Source: Podocnemis expansa | Taxonomy: Eukaryota > Chordata > Testudines > Podocnemididae | NCBI GenBank assembly: GCA_007922195.1 | Contig: ML681964.1 | Coordinates: 2,301,734 to 2,365,733, forward strand | DNA length: 64,000 bases | Direction of reading: 5' to 3' | Part shown: positions 1-11,632 of the stretch, piece by piece | Position numbering within the stretch: position 1 is the stretch's first letter | How the letters are laid out: each line of letters starts with the position of its first letter | The notes under the pieces: model-generated | What the model was told of the DNA's origin: nothing | Seen by the model: only the letters and a program-made list of their open reading frames with translations | Databases searched by the model: none | Position numbers and translations under genes: made by a program

Positions 1-1522
1 TCTTTCTGCTTGTCTAAGGATGTAAGTGGAGTGCGTTGCTGTGGAACTACAAGACCGCTGCAGGCTCCTTGCTTCAGCCAAAGGGACAGGATAGCAGTGT
101 TCTTTGTGCCCAGGTAGTAGCAGGGAGCATGGCTGTTTCGTTCTGCAAAGGTCTGGGGTCCCTGCTATGGCAAGATGGAGGGGAGCACTGATTTCCCAAT
201 GGATGGCAATAGAAGAGAGCTACTGGCAAGGGACCCAGATGGAGCACATGAGGTTATAGGATGGTGTCTCCCTATGGCAGCCGGGGGACAGGAAATGGAG
301 AGACTGCCTCCTTGCCGAATTACTTCTGTTTGGCTGCAGTGTGAGTGTGGGGTAGGTGCTGCTGGCAGAGCAGCCAGAACTCACTATACTGGACATGAGG
401 AGGGGCAAGACTCTCAAAATCTGTCTTCCAGTATGGCCTGCACTTAGCAGGCCACTCGCTGTGACTCAGCTGTCAGATCATGTGCTTCAGTGCATAGTGA
501 CAGTCACTCTACTACAGTAGTGCTTTGTCTGTGAGTGTGTGACATACTGAGTGTCATTTGTGAGTGCAACTTTGTAACTTTAACAGTTGAATTTTTTAAT
601 TTGCTTTGCTTTAAATGTGTACTTTAAATATGTCAAGATTTGTCATCCAACTTTTGCCAGGCCCCTTGCCAGCCCTGCCTACTGCATCTTCAGCAGATGC
701 TGGGGACGGGGCCAAAAGGTGGTGGGGTTAGGCCTCGGGTTCCCAGCCGGGACCTGGACTGGGACTGGGGCCAGCTCGCACCAGTGGGTGGCCTCTGGTT
801 CCCCGCTGGGGTTGGGGCTGGCTCCTGCTCCTGCCACCATGGCATCCAGTTCCTGTCTGGGGCTGGGGTCAGCTCCCACCGGCAGCAGTGCCTCCATGTG
901 GGCTGACCCATCCTCTTCCTGGCCATGGTTGAGGCTGGCTCCTGCTGGCACAGCAGCTGCTTGGGTGGGCCAACCGACCCTGCTCCCCTCCAGCAGCCAT
1001 GCCCATCAGGGGATGGAGCCAGCAGGAGCCAGGAGCCCTGCACTGCGGCTTCTTTTTCCTGGAGCTGGGCCTGGAGCTGCAGCATGTGCCTCTTGTGGTG
1101 CCAGGCCAAACTGGGTGGTGGGGCCAGTGGGGAGCCTGTGTGGTACCACGTGCTGCTCAGGCTCAGCCTGCATGCCACATTTGGCACATGTGCCAGGAGT
1201 TGCCAACCCCTGGTATACATCAATACATCTTTTGTGAGTTGGAGGACTGGTGGCTTCTCATGGTTGTAAAAATGATATTTGTGGCCTTTAAGCCAAAAAG
1301 GTTGGGAGCCACTGATGTAGGTAGTGTCTTCACTAATCATGCCAGTGGTACAGCTGCATCAGTGTGGGTATACAACTGTAGCCTTTAAATGTACACAAGC
1401 CATTAGTGTTGGTAGAGGGAGCTGTACTGGCGGATCAGTGCAGCTCACAATTCTAATACAAAGAGGGCCAGTTTCTGCTCCCACTTGAAAGTCCATGTCT
1501 GCAGGCAGCATTTGGTCCACAC
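1..1522. other. Upstream intron with GC-rich hAT-like remnant
   Basis: No exon recognised. Positions 640-1314 are GC-rich and look like decayed hAT-type non-autonomous elements: 1191-1212 ends in a terminal-repeat-like GTTGCCAACCCCTG, and 1299-1314 ends AGGTTGGGAGCCACTG, the 3' end of the same repeat type as 26786-27188. The 5' ends are not identifiable. Reading frames of about 200 codons here come from GC-rich repeat DNA lacking stops. Confidence 0.45.
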
Positions 1523-1679
1523 CAGCAATTTTCAACCTGTGGACCAATCAGCACACAGCTGTGGCCCTTGTGACATACTTAGGGCTGTGAGGGAAATATA
1601 TGTATTATGTGGATATGGCCTGCATAGCACACACACAGCTGCATTCTGCAGCCCAGAATGGTAAATAGGTTGAGACCTG
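1523..1679. mobile_element. hAT-like MITE remnant
   Basis: Short inverted ends: CAGCAATTTTCAACCT at the left and AGGTTGAGACCTG at the right. The flanking 8-mers GTCCACAC and CTAGACAC match at 5 of 8, so the target duplication is decayed. Length about 157 bp, no coding capacity. Confidence 0.5.
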
Positions 1680-1862
1680 CTAGACACCATCACTCACCAG
1701 TTGGCTCTAGTCTGCACTTATTTTGGGGACCTGGGAACTGTTGTATTCACAGCTGGTAGAAACTATTTTTAAGTTCTTCTATTCTTAAAAAGCCTGGACA
1801 GTTTTTTGTTGTGTATAATACATATTTGTAACATCTTGTAACCATTGTATGTTTAACTGCAG

Positions 1863-1914
1863 ATACTTAGCAGAGGAAATTAAGAAAAGAGAGGGATTCC
1901 ATCTTCTGTTGGAG
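1863..1914 (+). CDS. GADL1: GADL1 internal coding exon (third from 3' end)
   Basis: A 52-nt exon after an acceptor (pyrimidine-rich tract ending TGCAG at 1862) and before a GTAGGT donor at 1915. The first base A completes an arginine-type codon split with the upstream exon; the other 17 codons read YLAEEIKKREGFHLLLE. This is the helix and turn just before the C-terminal small domain of PLP-dependent group II decarboxylases (GAD, CSAD, GADL1). It joins in frame to the next exon (PEYANICFWY), as in the family. GADL1 decarboxylates aspartate to beta-alanine and cysteine sulfinate to hypotaurine in the cytosol. The PLP-binding lysine lies in exons upstream of the window. I searched 1-1862 for the preceding exon and found none, so it is probably outside. 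Confidence 0.88.
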
Positions 1915-4900
1915 GTAGGTCACCACAGAAGTGAATTTCTGTTTTTGCCAAATGCCAGTCTGTATTTTGGATTCATATTTAAATAAACTTGTAAATTGCT
2001 GATGCACTGAAGTGTTAAACAACATAATGCTATCTGTACTTCTCATAATCAGTCTATCCATTTCTCTTGCTTCTGGGTTGTATAGACATTAAGATGTATG
2101 GCTTGAGTAATCTCCTTGTATGGCAATGGGTAGAATTACAAAAGGACTTCCTGTGTCAGAACTATCACTAAGAACTAGAGATTGTTGGAATTCTTTAGTT
2201 AAAACTTCTATCCTGGAAGAGGACTTTTCTTAATTTAGAAATCAATTGATAAATAAAACCATTCCCCTTCCCCCATCCTCCCTCCACCACAAAATTTCCA
2301 GCGCACAGCATCTGGCACTTTTCAACCAGCTCTTCTGATACCTTCTCTGCACTCCCACCCTGCAATTTACTCCATGGTGAGGTAAATTGGTGAAGATCCT
2401 GTTTACAAAGAAAGTCCTAAGCAGCAGGGGGCCTCAGCTTTTGTCCCCACTCAGCTCTGTGATCAATGAGATCAACACCTGGGGACAGCAAGGAGGGGAG
2501 TCTAATTAGAGGAGTAGGGGGAGAAAGGATGTAGAAGGAGGAAGGGGACAGCAGACTTGTAAAGAGCAATGAGTGGGAAAAGAATTAAAAAGCAGAAGTG
2601 AATTGTTCACAATTCAAATGTGGGTTTATACTTTGCTTCTTTTTGTTCATTATCAATCTTGGCTAGAGAGGAAGCTGAAGAAACTCAAACATAAATTTTT
2701 CCTGGGAACCATCCGCTAATTTCAAAAGAGCATGTGGGGAGGTTGTTCTTGGTAACCAGGGGTGCTGGGGAGGTTTCATTGCTTTTCTCATGCCAGTCTG
2801 AGCCTGCAAGGCATTCTGGAATTTGTAGTCCAGGAGACCTGGTAGAAATTGTAAACAACATGGCAGCAGCATATGTGGGGAAAGAGAAGGCAGGGATATA
2901 AAAGAGCTCTCCTTTTCTCCATTCCTGGGGAGCTCAAAAAGAGGTCAGCTGTGATGTTGGGATCCTCTAGAGTGAAAGACCTGGTGACAACAGCAGTAGC
3001 TGCTGGTGAGCCCTTCCAGTAAGGGGTCCCAGGAATATAGGTGGGACTTATCAAAAGTATCCCAGGAAGCGCTGTGTGGAGGAGGAATGGATGGGAAGAG
3101 GCCTACAGGCGTGAAGGAGAATAAGAACCCTGAGGAGGGGGTAGCTGCCCATTTGGGAAAAGGGTGCCAGTGACCCAAAAGTGGGAGTCCTGCACTGAGG
3201 ACAAAGGTTTGGGTTTGTGCAACAAAGCCCTTGGAGAAAATGCCTGGGGCAAAACAGCCTAAGGCAGGGGACTGAGCAACTGTTGATTGTTTAAGTCCCA
3301 GCCTGGGACTTCTGGAGAAGGTAGGCAAAATAGCTTCCCCTTCACTCCTTGAATGAAGGGGAAGAATTGCTCAGGCCCCTGAGGGATGGCATGCCAACTA
3401 TGTGAAAATGGCATAGTAAAGCTAGTTTTTCTTGGATTTCTGTTTACTCTGGAAAAGGTAGAGTATTCCTTGCATGGCCAGAGGGTTAGCCTAGCCACTG
3501 AAGGAAGGGAAACAGAGTCATGGCTACCGGGAAGGGAAGATAAGCACCTGCTACCTGCACCCTTTCAGAGACTGAAACAGAACTGAGACTGAAACCTCAT
3601 TATAGTCAGCTAGAGCTTCAGCTCATGAGGAAGCTGTGGCATGTCCAAGGTTTTGCCTGTTCCTGTTAGAGCAATATGGGCCTTTTAGAGCTGAAATTCA
3701 TTTAGTTCTTTAGCAGCAGGTGGCAAGTCTGCTGATCTCTTTCTGCTATAAACGATATTCCCCTTGCTGATTAAAGAACGCATTAAATGACAGATGAAAG
3801 TGAGGCAGCAAATATGAATAGTTTCCAGTGCCCTTTCATGAAAGAATTTGGCCTAGCTGGGAGTCTCTGTTCACTTGGGAGGAGGTCTGAGGCTGTCAGT
3901 GGTGCTTGCATTGGGGCAAAATGATGATGTGATCCAGCTATCTTCTTCCCTGTTTCAGTCTTCATTCCTTGTTTTTCAGCTAGGGTCAATGGGAACTATA
4001 GGGGCAGGTCGACTGTTATGGCAGCAAATTCACACCCATCAGTCGGTCTTTCCAGATCGATGGCGGAGGTGGAGACCTGCTCAGTCTATTGGGAGGTCAA
4101 ATGAGAAAGGACTACCCCCTGTAAAAGAGTAATGCAGAAGCCACTGCAATGAGTAGGCATTAGGCAGCCCAAGAGAGAGATGCAAGTTATTTGACTTAAT
4201 TTGTACATCTTCCTTTGACTGCTGCTGAAAACCACTGTCTGTGTAGACCAGGGCTAGTATAGCGGGAGTGGGCAAGGGAGGTATTTTATAATCTTCTCTA
4301 GCTTCAGGTAAAGCACTGAATTGCAGAGACATGGTAGGTCATTGTTAAGAACAGGGAGTGTTTTGGGGAAGTTTGTATGGAGCTTGGATGCATTAACTGT
4401 TTCTTTAGATGGAGCTATGTGTCCCTCATTTGTTCAAAAGAGGCTGGGCTGAATCTGTAGGGGCCTGCTGATAAAATGTGTGGGTCCTATATACAGACAC
4501 CTTCTAAGTATGAAGTGTCCTAATTTTAATAAACTCTGAATGGTCATTCTTGTTGTTGGGAGACTCACAGCAAGCTCTGAGCTGAGTGTAAAACCTAAGA
4601 GGATGTTCTGGAGTGTGGTAGAGAGGTGGAGTTTTTGGTTTGTGGTTTTTTTTTTTTTTCCTAGGCTCATGTTCAGAAATTTTGAGGGAATATCTTCTAG
4701 AGAGGACACATGCATCAAACCACAGAGTTTGGGACTTCTGTTAAATGAAGGGGTTGGAATTTTGGCATCAGAACTACAATTATACCAGATGCTCCAAAGA
4801 ATTGCTGTAACAAGGTTTTTTATCAGGGAGAAAGGGGGTTTCTCAAACCAAACTGGTGTGATTTTTTTTTTTGTATTATTGATGAAAGTTCAGGTTTTTT

Positions 4901-5168
4901 TCCATTTGAAATGAAGAATGAAGGAAAATCAAAATTTAAAGTTTTCATTTTGAAATTGTGCCAAAATGCCCACCTTCTCTCTCCTTCCCTTCCCCGCATC
5001 TTTTTAGCTTTTCAGTCTGATGAGAAATATTTCCCCAAGAAACCTCAAGCTCAAACATTTTAGCTGAAATTTTTCACAGAAATAAATCATAACATTTTGA
5101 CCTGCTGTGATGAATATGATATGACATAGATGTGAGAGAAATAAGCAATCATTTTTTGTCTCATTCAG
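1915..5168. other. GADL1 intron, no recognisable element
   Basis: Mostly unique-looking sequence with short poly-T tracts (about 4648-4660 and 4862-4872). I see no repeat, RNA gene or further exon. Confidence 0.5.
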
Positions 5169-5258
5169 CCAGAGTATGCAAACATTTGCTTTTGGTACAT
5201 TCCACCAAGCTTAAGAAAAATGGAGGAAGGTCCTGAGTTCTGGGAGAAACTCCATCAG
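5169..5258 (+). CDS. GADL1: GADL1 penultimate coding exon
   Basis: Exactly 30 codons in phase 0, between an acceptor (TCTCATTCAG ending 5168) and a GTGAGT donor at 5259. Translation runs from PEYANICFWYIPPSL to GPEFWEKLHQ. The N-[IV]-C-F-W-Y-[IV]-P motif is a hallmark of the GAD/CSAD/GADL1 C-terminal domain. The MEEGPEFW segment is GADL1-like rather than GAD1- or CSAD-like as I remember the families. No stop or frameshift is present and residue choice is conservative, which argues for a live gene. The following intron is about 50 kb. A PLE fragment carrying an AATAAA hexamer begins about 45 bp past the donor. Confidence 0.95.
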
Positions 5259-5305
5259 GTGAGTAACATGTACTGCATATGTGGCTTACTGGTTTATTAT
5301 GAGAT

Positions 5306-5376
5306 TCTCCCATGAAAGCTCATGTGATAAATAAATTTGTTAGTCTTTAAAAGTGCAGCTAGACTCCTTGTTTGGT
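5306..5376 (+). mobile_element. PLE 3'-end fragment next to a splice donor
   Basis: Contains the family signature CTCCCATGAAAGCTCATG, then ATAAATAAATTTGTTAGTC and a CTCCTTG end, as in the other PLE ends in this window. It begins about 48 bp past the GADL1 donor at 5259 and carries AATAAA at 5330-5335. Confidence 0.75.
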
Positions 5377-8300
5377 TTATTATGATAATCTCTTCTGCCA
5401 GGCAAGAAAGAGAAATAGTTCCTGGATGTGCTCACCATTAACCCATCAATAGAAGGTTATTTTAATCCTTAAATGTTAGTAGGATTTCTTAGTTTATTAT
5501 GGAGTCTATTTGGACAAGGCTAATTAAGTTTTTCTTCTTAATGTAACAAAAGCAGGCATAATACAACTATTTGGTTTTTCTGTCAAAATTGTTAGCAGAT
5601 GGTGGAGCTGAGAAGATGAATGGTATTGTCTGCGTCTCTTGACTAGATAGAGCATTCATTACCTGTTTCAGACACTTAACATTGTCCTTGGGACCTGTCT
5701 TGCATTATCAGTGGATAATATAAGAGAAGAAGTGCTTAAGAATACATTTCTTATGTTAAGCAACCCATAAGAGGAATTAGGAATACAATGGAAGAAATTT
5801 AATGGTGAACCTTTTGGTAACTTTTATCATGCTAATGGAAAATTACTAACGTTTTGATAGTGTACTAAGTAAATTAATTACAGAGGAACTTGTAGTTAAG
5901 ATTAATTAGAAAAGTAATAGAAACTGATATATTTGTGTATTACTAGATAAGAAATTCTGCTGATAGGTTGAGCATTTTGTGGTGGACCTGTTCTGCATTT
6001 CCTTTTTACATAAACTACACACTAGAGATTCAAGGTATAGCAAGGGTATGTAAACATACAAATATATAGGATAGTGAAGATATGTAGACACAGATAGGAT
6101 GTCTTTCTGCAGAGCTCAACTCTTCTCACTACATAAAAAGAAACCCTTTGAATTAAAGCAGGATACTTGTGTCATTTGGGTTACATCATCTCTGCCCCAC
6201 ATATTTTATTGTAGATAAATCATTTATTACCTAACATTTATACCTCATAAGCAAAAATTGGCTAGTTGCTCAGCTGGTGTAAGTAAGAAAAGCTCTGATC
6301 ACTGCAGCACCTGAGGATCTGGCCCAGGGTCCCTGCTTCAAGAAGCTTACTAAATATATGAGGTATGCCATGGCCTTAAGCAGAGTAGGGGGAAAAGATA
6401 GTTTTCCATATTCCATATTGCAAGACATTGACGTGTTAGGTCAGATCATGGTTACCCTGTTCCCTCTATGCGCAACTGCTAGTGCCCTCTTACTGTAACA
6501 GTGCCTGCACCCCATATGGAGGAAGATTCTCTGAAAAAGGAGCAGGGAGGTGCGTGGATGAGGGGAGGTCATGGCCCCTCACCTTCTTCTGTGTCCGTCT
6601 GTGTAGCAGGTGTGCTAGTGCACTGATACCTTAGGGTGGAGGGATAGGTTAGAAGTGGAAGTGATTTGAGCTTCCTGTAGTATGTAGACAAGTCTGGGTG
6701 GAGAAGGTGATGCCTCTGTGAGTCCACTCTGTGCTCCCCTTGAAGCAGGCCTGCACTACACACCTTCTATCAGAGCTGTGATGTAAATAGCCCAGTGTAT
6801 CCCATTCTATTAATTTTGTTAAGTTAGCTTTATAAGGTTGAAATGGAACAGCAGATCTTGGTAGAAAGCGGGTTGTAAAAAGAAATTGCAGGAGGAAAGG
6901 TAGTTCATGTACAAAAGAAAGGAAGGGTATTTTCCTTCTGGTGATACCTCTGTGGTTATTTTACTTCTCCATCCCCTACACTGGAGGGACCAAATGTGGG
7001 ACACAAAGTGCAACCAAGACCTACAGTAAGGGAGAGAAACATCAAAGAATATAGCTGAAATATTCAAACATCTGGGGGCTAATGTATTTAGCATCAATAC
7101 AAATTATTTCCCTAATTCAGCATTGCTGATTTAAATAATTATTTACAATAACTAATCTAATCATTAAGAATAAACTAATTAGTAAAAAGGTGGAAGAAAA
7201 TAAGTTAGTAAAAAATGCAATCCTTGCCAAGAAGGCTTAAGTCCTACATAAATGAAGGTATAAGTGACTTGTTGCATCGTGTCATTGGCATTCAGTGTAG
7301 GGATGCATATGGTTTCCTTCTTAACTGTTGGCACTTCCTGAGTATCCACAAGACTTCGCTAAAATGAACATTAAAAAAATTAATTTACAATATGTCTTTT
7401 TATATCATCCTTAAAGCCAGTAGTTATTCCATTTAGACAAGGATCCGTCATCTATTTTTCTGATGATCTGCAAGTCTGTGAGTAACTAAGGATGCATCTT
7501 AGAAATTCCTCATGCAGTTCATTGATTTATTATACTGTGTATTTAACAATATAGCTCAAAATAAACCAGTGTTTTCTAAGGTTATTTAAGCTTTTTGCTT
7601 ATGATAGGTGCTCAGCTAACATATTCTCAGCCTTGCAAAGGTCACTATATGCTTTTATAGCAGTGCAAGGTAACTGTAAAGCTTCCCTGCATTTTTGCTA
7701 AATTTGTCCCGGACTTCACAACCCACGTAGTTCAGGACATAGATCAGGACTGGCTGTGGCCATGGCATGATGTGATTTTGATGTCACACCTTTTGTTCTT
7801 CACAACCTGTTGCCACTCTCAAAGCATTTTCTATTCAATGCTTACTGTAAATTTGTACAGAACAATACATCTGTTTCTTATAAATGCAAAACTTTCTCTG
7901 TGTGGTGGGGACTTGGTGGGGGGGGGTGAGAATGAACATTTTGTACCACTTGAAGAAGCAGACTTGGTGGTGGTGTCAACAGTAGATCTTCACTGGGAGG
8001 TATACTGACAAGGAGGGGAAAAAAAGACTACCAAACATTAGTAATGTAGTGAAGTCAGCTTTATTTAGAGCATTCAGCATATTAAAAAGACTAAAATATT
8101 TTCAATATTACAGAAGCTGCTAGACGTGTCACTGAAAATTAGGACCCCGTTGTGTTTGGTCCTATACACATGCACAGTGAGAGAGCGTTCTTGCTCTAAA
8201 GAGCTTATTTTAGTTTAAATGCCTCTTGAGTGCTTAGCATGCAGCACAAACCCCAGAGCAAACTATGGATTCAAACCAAATGCTTTTCATAAGCTTCTGA

Positions 8301-10239
8301 AAAAGTAAAAGAAGATGATAGGAGGGATTTCCTTTTCAGGCATTTAAAAAGAATATAAGCGGAGCTTTTGTTACTAATGGAAGCTTTCATAACTGTCAAC
8401 TAGGAAATTACTGGGAATTTTGGTATGCTTCTCACTGCAAAATAAGGGAAATTGTTTCTAACCTGGAACTGATGTGTAACTCATTGGATGAAGTAACAAG
8501 CCTTGAATAGCTTTGCTAGTATTGTATGTGCTCCTGGGTGGTATTTCTGTGGTTCATTCTGTTACAAACGCACTGTAAATTGGTATGATTTTGAAACAAA
8601 GGGAGCCAATAGAAAATAGATCTAATTAAAGACATGGTGAAGAAAGAAAATTGAAAATTGCAGTGTTCCCTACCCCATAGGAAGAGGAAGGGAAATGAGG
8701 GTGTAAATTCATGTCATTTCATAATTATGTCCATGTGTATTTGTCTTCATAAAGGGGTCACCTTCTATCCCCCATGTTGCTCCATTGGCACAGCCTCAGC
8801 AGCACAGAGGAAAGAAACTGGCTGCATCACTGCAGCAAAGGATTCCTGCTACATTAGGAAATACTTCTGAGGCACTGAAATTGCAGGGCTGGTTTCTGGT
8901 CATGCCACTTCCACAGACTCCTTCTCCAGGGGTGTGTTAGGGAAAGAGAAGGGGTTTGTCAGGAGTGCAGCTGGAGCACATTGCATTCTGGCTGTCCCCC
9001 ACTGACCAATGATGTTTCCTGCTGGCATAGTTGAGAAGCAATTGCCGGCCACTCCAAACTTGCTGGAACTGATACAAGCATAAAACCAGCACCAAGAAAA
9101 GGGAGAAGTAACTTACCCCTGGCTGATTCCCTCTTCTGCTGGCCAATTGGAGTCTGTACTCAGCAAAGGATCTGGGCCATAATTTTGTGTCTTCAGGAGG
9201 GATGAAATTTTATCCCACTGCAGAAGGCCAATGGTAGATACTAGGCCCCATGTAAGCCCATAAAACTGGGTTTATATCATGTTATTGTCTGTGTAGGGGT
9301 CCTTTGCACTACAGTGAATGTTATCTGTAATATATTTCTCAACGATATATGTTAGAGCATCACATTCCCATCACATCAGTAGGGCTTCCATATAGAATTA
9401 TAAGGGGGTTTTTTTGGTTTTGGTTAGATTTTACAGAAATTAGTTTGATTATATTTGAATGGTTAGAATGAAAAACATTTTATTAACATTAATATACTTT
9501 TTTGGCATGCATATGTAGCTATGCTATGAAACCTGGCCCTTGAGTGTCACTTATCTCTTTTATACAGGCTAACTCCTCCCCCACTCCTACCTACTTTCAG
9601 AGGAAAATACATTTTCAGTTAGTGGACAGCTAGCTCTGGAAAACAGCCTGTCACACGAGTGTGCTAGTTTTCTGATGCATTTATAGAATGAGAAGCTGCC
9701 TATCAATGCAGAACTGTAAGGGGGTTGCAGTATAGTTACCTCGACAACTTTCAAGTCTTGGTCTAATCAAATACAAATCAAGAGCCTGATTTTTAATTCT
9801 TTATGCACCCAGAACACCTATTGACTGCAATAAATGTTTTGAGTAGGCAACAAATGCCAGACCTAGAATAATCTGAATGATTATTTGTATTTATTATTTA
9901 TATTAGGACAAATACAAAATAATGGCACAGTTAACAGCTGCTGCATTAAATAAGGAGGCCAAGTCTTTGCAGAGGCAGATGACTTTTTGGTACCACTGTA
10001 TTGTCTGCATATGGGGTGCAGGATTTGGACTTAGAGTGTTGTCTCTTTTACCCCATAACCTTCTTGGTATAATGCCTTAACTTTCCCTTTTTTTGTTAAG
10101 AAATTGACTTTAAAAATATGTACTATGAGAGAGTTGGTGTTGCAGTCTTGATTCAGTAAACCCTTGTTTATATGAGTAATTCTTACTCTCAGCATAGTCT
10201 TGTGGGTTGTAGAATCCATATTATTCCACATATCCATAT
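5377..10239. other. Intron, AT-rich, nothing recognised
   Basis: No mobile element, RNA gene or coding segment identified by eye. Short G-run at about 7918-7926. Reading frames are short and scattered. Confidence 0.5.
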
Positions 10240-10510
10240 CTGATGTCCAGATCATTTAAAATTTTAGTACTATTCTCCAAAGCACTTGCAACACCTCCAA
10301 GCTTGGTATCATCTGCACACTTTGTAAGTTTGTTCTCTATGCCATTATCTAAATCATTGTTGAAGATATTGAACAGAACTAGACCCAGAACTGATTCCTG
10401 TGGATCCCACATGACATACCCTTCTAACTTGACTGTGAAACAGATAACTCCATGACAGCTGGATTGACCCAATGGTTATAGATGTGATGAATTAGGAGTT
10501 GCTCTGTTTG
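10240..10510 (-). mobile_element. CR1-type LINE fragment (reverse transcriptase)
   Basis: On the minus strand the translation contains DPQESVLGLVLFNIF, NDLDNGIENKL and CADDTKLGG. These correspond to the CR1 RT segment from PQGSVLGP to the [FY]-A-D-D catalytic box, here with C in place of the aromatic residue. The fragment is old, with internal stops and no 3' tail. Confidence 0.8.
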
Positions 10511-10844
10511 TCAGGTTTTTTGTTTTAGTTTGGTTTTTTTTCCTCTCTGTATGGCTATATTGGTTTAATGCAACTGGAGAATGTCCAAAAGAAGAGGCAG
10601 GAAAGAAAAGAAAGGCTCATGATAAGTCACCCTTCCCCTTGATAATTGTTAAGGGACAATCCAAGGACTACAAACTTGAAAGATTTTACTTTCTGTCCAG
10701 CTAACCTGCAAGCTTACTGGACCCAGGACAAGAAAAGGCCTGTGAATAAAAGAGATCAAAAGACAGGTGAGCCTACAGACAGCCCCCTAACCTTAAACAG
10801 ATACTCACCAGCAACTACAGACCTAACAACAGAAACATTAAAGC

Positions 10845-11632
10845 AGGCACATCTCCCTCCAGCAAATCATGTTGCCAACATATCTGCACAAAAGACACCA
10901 TCCTAACACCTAATCAAGCCAGCTGTTCCATCAAGGGGTCATTCACCAATGTGATTGATGTTATCATGTGCCGGAAATGGCTCCACATCTTATAGATTGG
11001 ACAAAATAGTGTAGTGGGCAGAGCACCTGCTTTATGTGCAGAAGGTCCTGGGTTCAAACCCCCCAGGGGGTTGGACTAGATGATCTGATGAAGTCCCTTC
11101 CAACCCTATAATTCTATTTTATCCTAAACAGGACAGTGCCTGCACAAAAGAATAAACGGGCATAAAACTGATGTCTGAAATCACAATACTCAAAAACTAG
11201 TAGCTGAGCATTTCAGTCTTCCTAATCACTCTGTTGATTGTTTGTTTGTTAACAACTGTGCTCAGACAAATGGGTAATACATCAAGACTTCAAAGAGAAA
11301 CTGCAGAATAGGTTGATGTACAGATTTGATTATGTGAAAGCAGGATTAAATTGTGACTATGGATTCTTTTCCCATTACAACAGGTAATTTGACTTCACCT
11401 TCCTCTATGTGCTGTTTCCCAGCATTTGAATCTTAACAACTGCTTTGATTTGCTGTTACAGTGTGACCTGATCCTATGACTTACACTGCCCTACATGTAT
11501 TTTCCTCCCATTCTGTAAATTTCCATCTTCAAAGCATCTGATGAAGTGCAGTTTTCTCCCACAAAAGCCCATGTGATAAATAAATTTGTTAGTCTTTAAG
11601 TGGCACAGGACCTCTTGCTTCTTTTTTTAAAA
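10845..11632 (+). mobile_element. Degenerate PLE with GIY-YIG remnant, split by a SINE
   Basis: Homologous to the 28813-29541 element. Positions 10955-11007 translate as TNVIDVIMCRK then LYIGQ, the decayed GIY-YIG N-terminus. After the SINE, 11125-11390 keeps pieces like LQRETAE and the AGL.CDYGFFSHYN C-terminus. The 3' end 11530-11632 has the TCTGATGAAGTG, CTCCCACAAAAGCCCATG and AATAAATTTGTTAGTC signature. The ORF is frameshifted and stopped. The left boundary is uncertain. Confidence 0.75.
11006..11124 (+). mobile_element. tRNA-derived SINE with CR1-type 3' tail
   Basis: The head has an A-box-like TAGTGGGCAGAGC and a B box GGTTCAAACC (11051-11060). It is fused to GGGTTGGACTAGATGATCTG, CCCTTCCAACCCTATAATTC, the CR1 3' terminal motif seen at 18305-18360. 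tRNA-SINEs sharing a CR1 3' end are known from tortoises (pol III/SINE, PsCR1). It interrupts the PLE: uninterrupted TTGGACAAACAGGAC is at 29051-29065, and here the halves lie on either side. Confidence 0.85.

Noticed and set aside
587..1388. Overlapping frames of about 130-216 codons on both strands
   Set aside because: GC-rich, low-complexity repeat DNA open in several frames at once; no domain, and it overlaps hAT-like terminal motifs.
11011..11065. Possible tRNA gene (A and B boxes)
   Set aside because: It is the head of a SINE: it runs straight into a CR1-type tail and interrupts a PLE, with no mature tRNA 3' end.
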